Below are positions 59,698 through 64,000 of a stretch of DNA of 64,000 nucleotides, one piece after another (positions within the stretch are counted from its first letter, which is position 1; the number at the start of each line of letters is the position of its first letter). The DNA is from Ehretia macrophylla (Eukaryota > Streptophyta > Magnoliopsida > Boraginales > Ehretiaceae), in NCBI GenBank assembly GCA_037974665.1, contig CM075773.1:49633917-49697916 (forward strand), read 5' to 3'. The position numbers and the translations under genes were made by a program. The notes below the pieces were generated by a model, which saw only the letters and a list, made by a program, of their open reading frames with translations, searched no databases and had not been told where the DNA came from.

Positions 59698-62600
59698 TGT
59701 AACGCCCCAATCCCTCACGGAATCGGGACTTCTATTAATCAAACTATACTCAACCCAAATCCAAACCCGAGCACAAAATTTTAGGAAAAACGGACGGAGT
59801 CTCCCCTGTTTATAGGACTAATCAAAAACCTGCGAATAATAAAATACAACTACAAAACCATAATCTAACATTCTCATATACTATAAATTCAACCACTAAG
59901 CTATGCCTCATCTCAAGGTCATCCAAGCCATAGACTCAACAAAATAGGTACACAAGCATGCATAGGCCTTAAATATTGAAATACTATGTTATAAAGTTAC
60001 TTATCATACCATTTTAACTTTATCTCTTCAATTGACTTGTCTATTAACCCAGCCTACTAACTCTATTAACCCAAGCAAGCATGCACGACCATTAAACAAT
60101 AACATAGTCCATTAAGCTATTATAGGCCACCTACGAACCAAATACAAACAAAATCCAATACAATTACAAGCCGAGTTTCTATAGTTCCAATCAAATTACA
60201 ATTTAAACCACTTTACTAATTCACATGGATTTGCAGGTATTAATAATGAAAGCCAACACAACCGAACATGGTAACTCTCGAGCTTTCCCTGTATCACCTT
60301 GCGAAGATGCTGAACCTGAAAGGTGTTAGAAATGAGGGTGAGTATACAACTGGTATACTCAGTGAGGGAGATGATGCAGCATACTAAGAATGCATTTATG
60401 AGATGCAACAAGGATAATAACATATGCAACATAAAATAACAAAGCTAGTCAGGCAAGTATTTAACCACGTATAAAATGGATACGGTTCCACGTTTGTCTT
60501 CAATCACGAGCCACGAGCCAAGATCTTCAACAAGTGCCGGCAAACCCTTACTCCAACAAGTTAGGATACTCCGGATGTATCCAATCCTATGACCTATATC
60601 TCCTGAGGACGAGGTGAACCACGCCTATGGGGTAGGGGAGTATGCCTCAGCGAGAAGGGACTGGGAAACCATGGTAGCCGAGGGAGCACGGCAAGCCCGA
60701 CACTGCCCGTGTTACTCGATACTACCATGCCCGAAAAGGTTGCGCAACCCCGAGTAACGAATCACGAATCTCATTTTCAAATCAAGTGGGGAGGTAGCAA
60801 AGTAGGCTAGCCTCACCCCATACATATCATATAACACATTTGATAACCAAAGAGAGCAATTATAGCAACATAAACAATTACCCTTGCAACTAATTCAAGT
60901 AATTCGCAAGATAGCATGAAAATAGTACATATAAACTTTATCCATTTAGATTAAATCATATAATAAAATAAGTTAATATGCACAAAAGGAATGAAGACTC
61001 CCTTACCTTGGATCCGACTAAATATGCAAGAAAATAGCTCCGATTACCCCAACCTCCTCGAACAAGCTTGGACATGTACCCTAGCGTGTTCATATGAGTT
61101 TAGCACTTTAGCAATTATCTATATTAATTTCTAACTTAACTTTACTTTTGCTTAATTCAATCCACAACAATAGAAGTTATATATAATCACCTTTATATCA
61201 TATTGCCACATAGCCCAAGAAATCACACAAATGACTCTAAAGCCTTTCCTTAGTCTTGCAAGGGCATTAGCTACGGTACCATCTAACAAGTTAAACTTTC
61301 TAACTAACTTAACTTCATTTACACCAGAAGGAATATCAAGTTAAACTTTCAATCAAGACAACTACTTTAACACTTAAATATAATTCAACTATAACATGCT
61401 CTAAGAGTCATTATTATGCTTATTTACTCAATACAACATATATAACTCAATTAAAAATCAAATATAGCAATTAAGTAGTCCAATTAACTAACTAAATAAC
61501 AAGTTCAACCAATTCATATAAATTCTAACAAAACTCTTTTCAAATTGTTTACGAATTAGGTTCTAAACTTCACGTATGATATGAAACTTCAAATCTAACT
61601 TTACCAATCCCATTTAGCCACATTTTGATACACCTAAATGCCATGAACCTACATTTTCAAGCATGATTACACAAAAACACTAAAAAGTTCTTTAAGTGAT
61701 TTGAACTACAGTTACCCAATTCGATTAACCAAACCACGTTATAAATACATTTTAGAGGCTTCCTAATACGTCTAAGGTTATCTAGCTATTCAAACATGAC
61801 AAATTCAAACCTTCGTTCCAAAGTCCCTTTTTTCAACTAGGCAATTCTACTTCCATACGAAATTCAAAACTCCGATTCTATAAACCCACCATACTACATC
61901 CCTAAGGATATCAAAGGTCACCTATTAAAGCCATGAAAACCCGCTTTGGAGGCAAAAGCACAGAAAGGCTCCGAATGAGTTTTAACTACGACTACTCTAT
62001 CCGGATCCCAATTTCATACAACAAAAGCACCATAAGTGCTTCCATACCCCAAGGATACCTAATCTAAAGCTCAAACATGTCCGGATTGCATTACGTGAAA
62101 AATCTCCTTTTTAAAGTTAACAAATTTTGCATTTTAACTCATTTTCGGGCAATTCAACCTCACATGAGTCTTTGTCTAGTTTCACTAATGTCTAAAGCAC
62201 CTAAAGGAAGCCTCAATTCAATCTAATTAACAAATTATATCAAAAACCCTAAATTTTCAGATTTCACTATTTATTATACTATTCATCATCTCTTTCAATC
62301 AATCTATGCATTCTACCATAAAATTTGCTAACAAGCTACATAAGTTAGTTCTAGAGGCTCTAAATAACATGTATCAAACACCCATAGCAAGCAACATAGC
62401 AATATTCAACAATACAAGAAAATTCAACATATGTGCAACAACTTAAACTCAAGAAAAAGATGCATTTCCCTCACAATTTTTTATGTGTAGAAGCTTGTTG
62501 GGAACCCTAGGATGTTCAAACAAATTCCGAGATGCAAGCCAAGAGCCAAGCTAGCAAGATTGTTGAAGAATTTCTTCTCATTTTTCTCCTTAAGGGTGTC

Positions 62601-63053
62601 GGTTTTGGGGAGGGGACACAAGGGGAATTTTTTGCTTTGTTTGATGAGTTGTTTTTGTTAAATGGTGATAAGTTTAATATATAGATATATATGTGCAATA
62701 AATTGTGGTCAAATGCTACATAAAACTTGGTCAAATGAGCTTAATTACTAATCAAATACTAACTAAGTCAAAACTGAGGTTGTTACGTACGTAACACTAT
62801 TAAAGTGACCCGAAAAACATTTTCGAAATGCATGTTCCCGAGCTCAAAAGTCTGAAATGACAAGTTCCCGATTCCTTTTATGGGTCATATAACTTAGGAA
62901 AAATATTAAATCGAACTTTTAAAACATTCGAATTTTTTTATGAATATTGCTCAATAGTAAATCAATTAAACAGGAAGAGTAGTGCACATAAGATGCTCAA
63001 GTAATTTATGCAACAGTTATTTAAATGATGTGATAAAATTCCCGTGCATCACA
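59698..63053. mobile_element. Solo LTR, copy A2, with perfect CTATG target duplication
   Basis: Starts TGTAACGCCCC and ends GTGCATCACA. CTATG flanks both sides (59693-59697 and 63054-63058). It occupies the same site as the A1 LTR, so the insertion is older than the A duplication. Confidence 0.88.
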
Positions 63054-63058
63054 CTATG

Positions 63059-63420
63059 GCTCGAGCAACTGCCTCCTGGAGATCTTTTTGCATGATGTGG
63101 CTTCCGGTAGTAAGGTAACTATTTGATATAGACGCCACAGAGACCTATGATCCCACCCCGTATAAACGACCCTTGCGTGGTCTACCAACTACCTCCAAGA
63201 ATAATGTGTTACGATCAACAGGAGTTGGAGCTAAATCGGACTCAGATGCCTCTGATGGTTGTGATGCCTGTTGAAGCAGTTCTGTGTATTGAGCCTGTAA
63301 CGCACAAATATCAACACGTAGAGACATAAATAATATTGAAAATTTCGGATTCATACCAAAAATATAATTTGACAAACTATCAGAGAAACAAACAAAACAC
63401 ACACTAGGAAAAACATACAT
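63059..63420 (-). pseudogene. CACTA transposase middle piece, copy A2
   Basis: Duplicate of the A1 piece at about 8917-9290. Here the frame is open through VDICALQAQYTELLQQ (A1 has a stop at the first Gln) to LFLEVVGRPRKGRLYGVGS. Just beyond that the frame is shifted relative to A1. Confidence 0.65.
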
Positions 63421-63435
63421 TTACTTTCATAAAAT

Positions 63436-64000
63436 GTCGCGGTCCGACAAGACCCCACGCTAAAAGGGTAAGTTCGGACCTGAATAATGGATATGATCTC
63501 CTCTGTACTGTGAACTAACTAATTACCTGCACTCAGAAGAAATAACCACAACGCAATATACAAGCATTCATACTCAAACACAATGAAATATTAAACAAAA
63601 TCTTACATTCATGTATGCATTTCCATTATCTATTTCAATACTATTGCTATAATTCCAATTATCATATCACTCTAACATATCGGATTTAACTTTAACTTAG
63701 TAGCAAACAAGATTGTATGATTACTCAAGTTTTAACCATTCAACACTTGAACCTAAGTTCAATAACACCATTGACATCATTACATTTCATATAATTAAGC
63801 TTGTAATCAATAATTAACAAATTCCCTTAAAATTTTAAGACCTGACAAACGGACAGAATCTCCTCTGTACCATGAAGTAAACAGTTACCTGTATTATCTG
63901 AAGATATAGCCACAACCCAAGATACAAGCATTGACAGTCAGATACAATGAATATTAAACAAGTTCCAAAGGTCATCAAACTGTTTCTACTAAACAAAATT
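63436..64000. repeat. Tandem repeat of the CACTA transposase gene, copy A2 (partial)
   Basis: Duplicate of 9293-9857; the window ends inside the second unit. Confidence 0.6.

Larger units (their letters stand above)
56441..64000 (+). repeat. Segmental duplication, copy A2
   Basis: Second copy of 1-9857 in the same orientation. It lacks about 2.3 kb (A1 2757-5092), including the left end of the CACTA element; the junction near 59250-59258 has a few filler bases. It runs off the end of the window while still matching A1. Confidence 0.95.

Noticed and set aside
1..64000. CRISPR array, bacterial operons, rRNA or tRNA genes
   Set aside because: I saw none. The regularly spaced repeats here are microsatellites, MITE units or CACTA subterminal repeats.

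Overview
The window looks like nuclear DNA of a flowering plant, probably a eudicot. It is very AT-rich and intron-bearing, and it holds plant-specific families (an XTH, a RING-H2 protein, a DUF7086-like protein), plant-type CACTA, MULE and Copia/Gypsy elements, and TATA-box promoters. No organellar, bacterial or viral gene set is visible. Most of the sequence is nested transposable elements; about five host-gene loci can be argued for, and most of them are broken.

Layout. (1) Bases 1-9857 and 56441-64000 are two diverged copies (A1, A2) of one segment lying 56.4 kb apart in the same orientation; the right edge of A2, and whatever lies left of A1, are outside the window. Each copy carries a small uncharacterised protein gene on the minus strand. 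(2) Bases 4660-14493 are one CACTA (En/Spm-type) transposon with matching termini, subterminal GC-rich repeats and a 3-bp TAT target duplication. Its minus-strand transposase gene is split by a 3.4-kb solo LTR and carries stop codons. Near its right end it holds a small gene-like unit with seed-type promoter motifs (RY repeats, three CACGTG boxes, TATA box). (3) 14.5-17.7 kb is non-coding, with a 446-bp TRIM retroelement and an orphan CACTA end. (4) 17702-22323 is a four-exon XTH (GH16) gene that has become a pseudogene: one base is lost inside the catalytic motif and one splice acceptor is missing. Its first intron holds a foldback MITE filled with about 1.7 kb of CA/TG microsatellite. (5) 23685-24410 is an apparently intact RING-H2 gene with its own TATA box.

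(6) Bases 26094-40130 and 40131-54055 are a direct tandem duplication of a 14-kb unit (B1, B2). Each unit holds, left to right: the 3' end of one Copia element (minus strand), a large Gypsy-type LTR, the 5' half of a second Copia element (minus strand), a Gypsy integrase remnant (plus strand), three foldback MITEs, and a DUF7086-like gene (minus strand). The breakpoint lies inside the fifth codon of that gene. B1 therefore has a long open frame without its start or promoter, and B2 has the promoter and start but two disabling mutations. (7) 54.1-56.4 kb is a non-coding spacer with a fragment of the left edge of unit B that lacks the Copia insertion.

The genes do not form a pathway. The biological interest lies in the layered duplication and transposition history, the gene-like unit held inside the CACTA element, and the way each host gene was broken.
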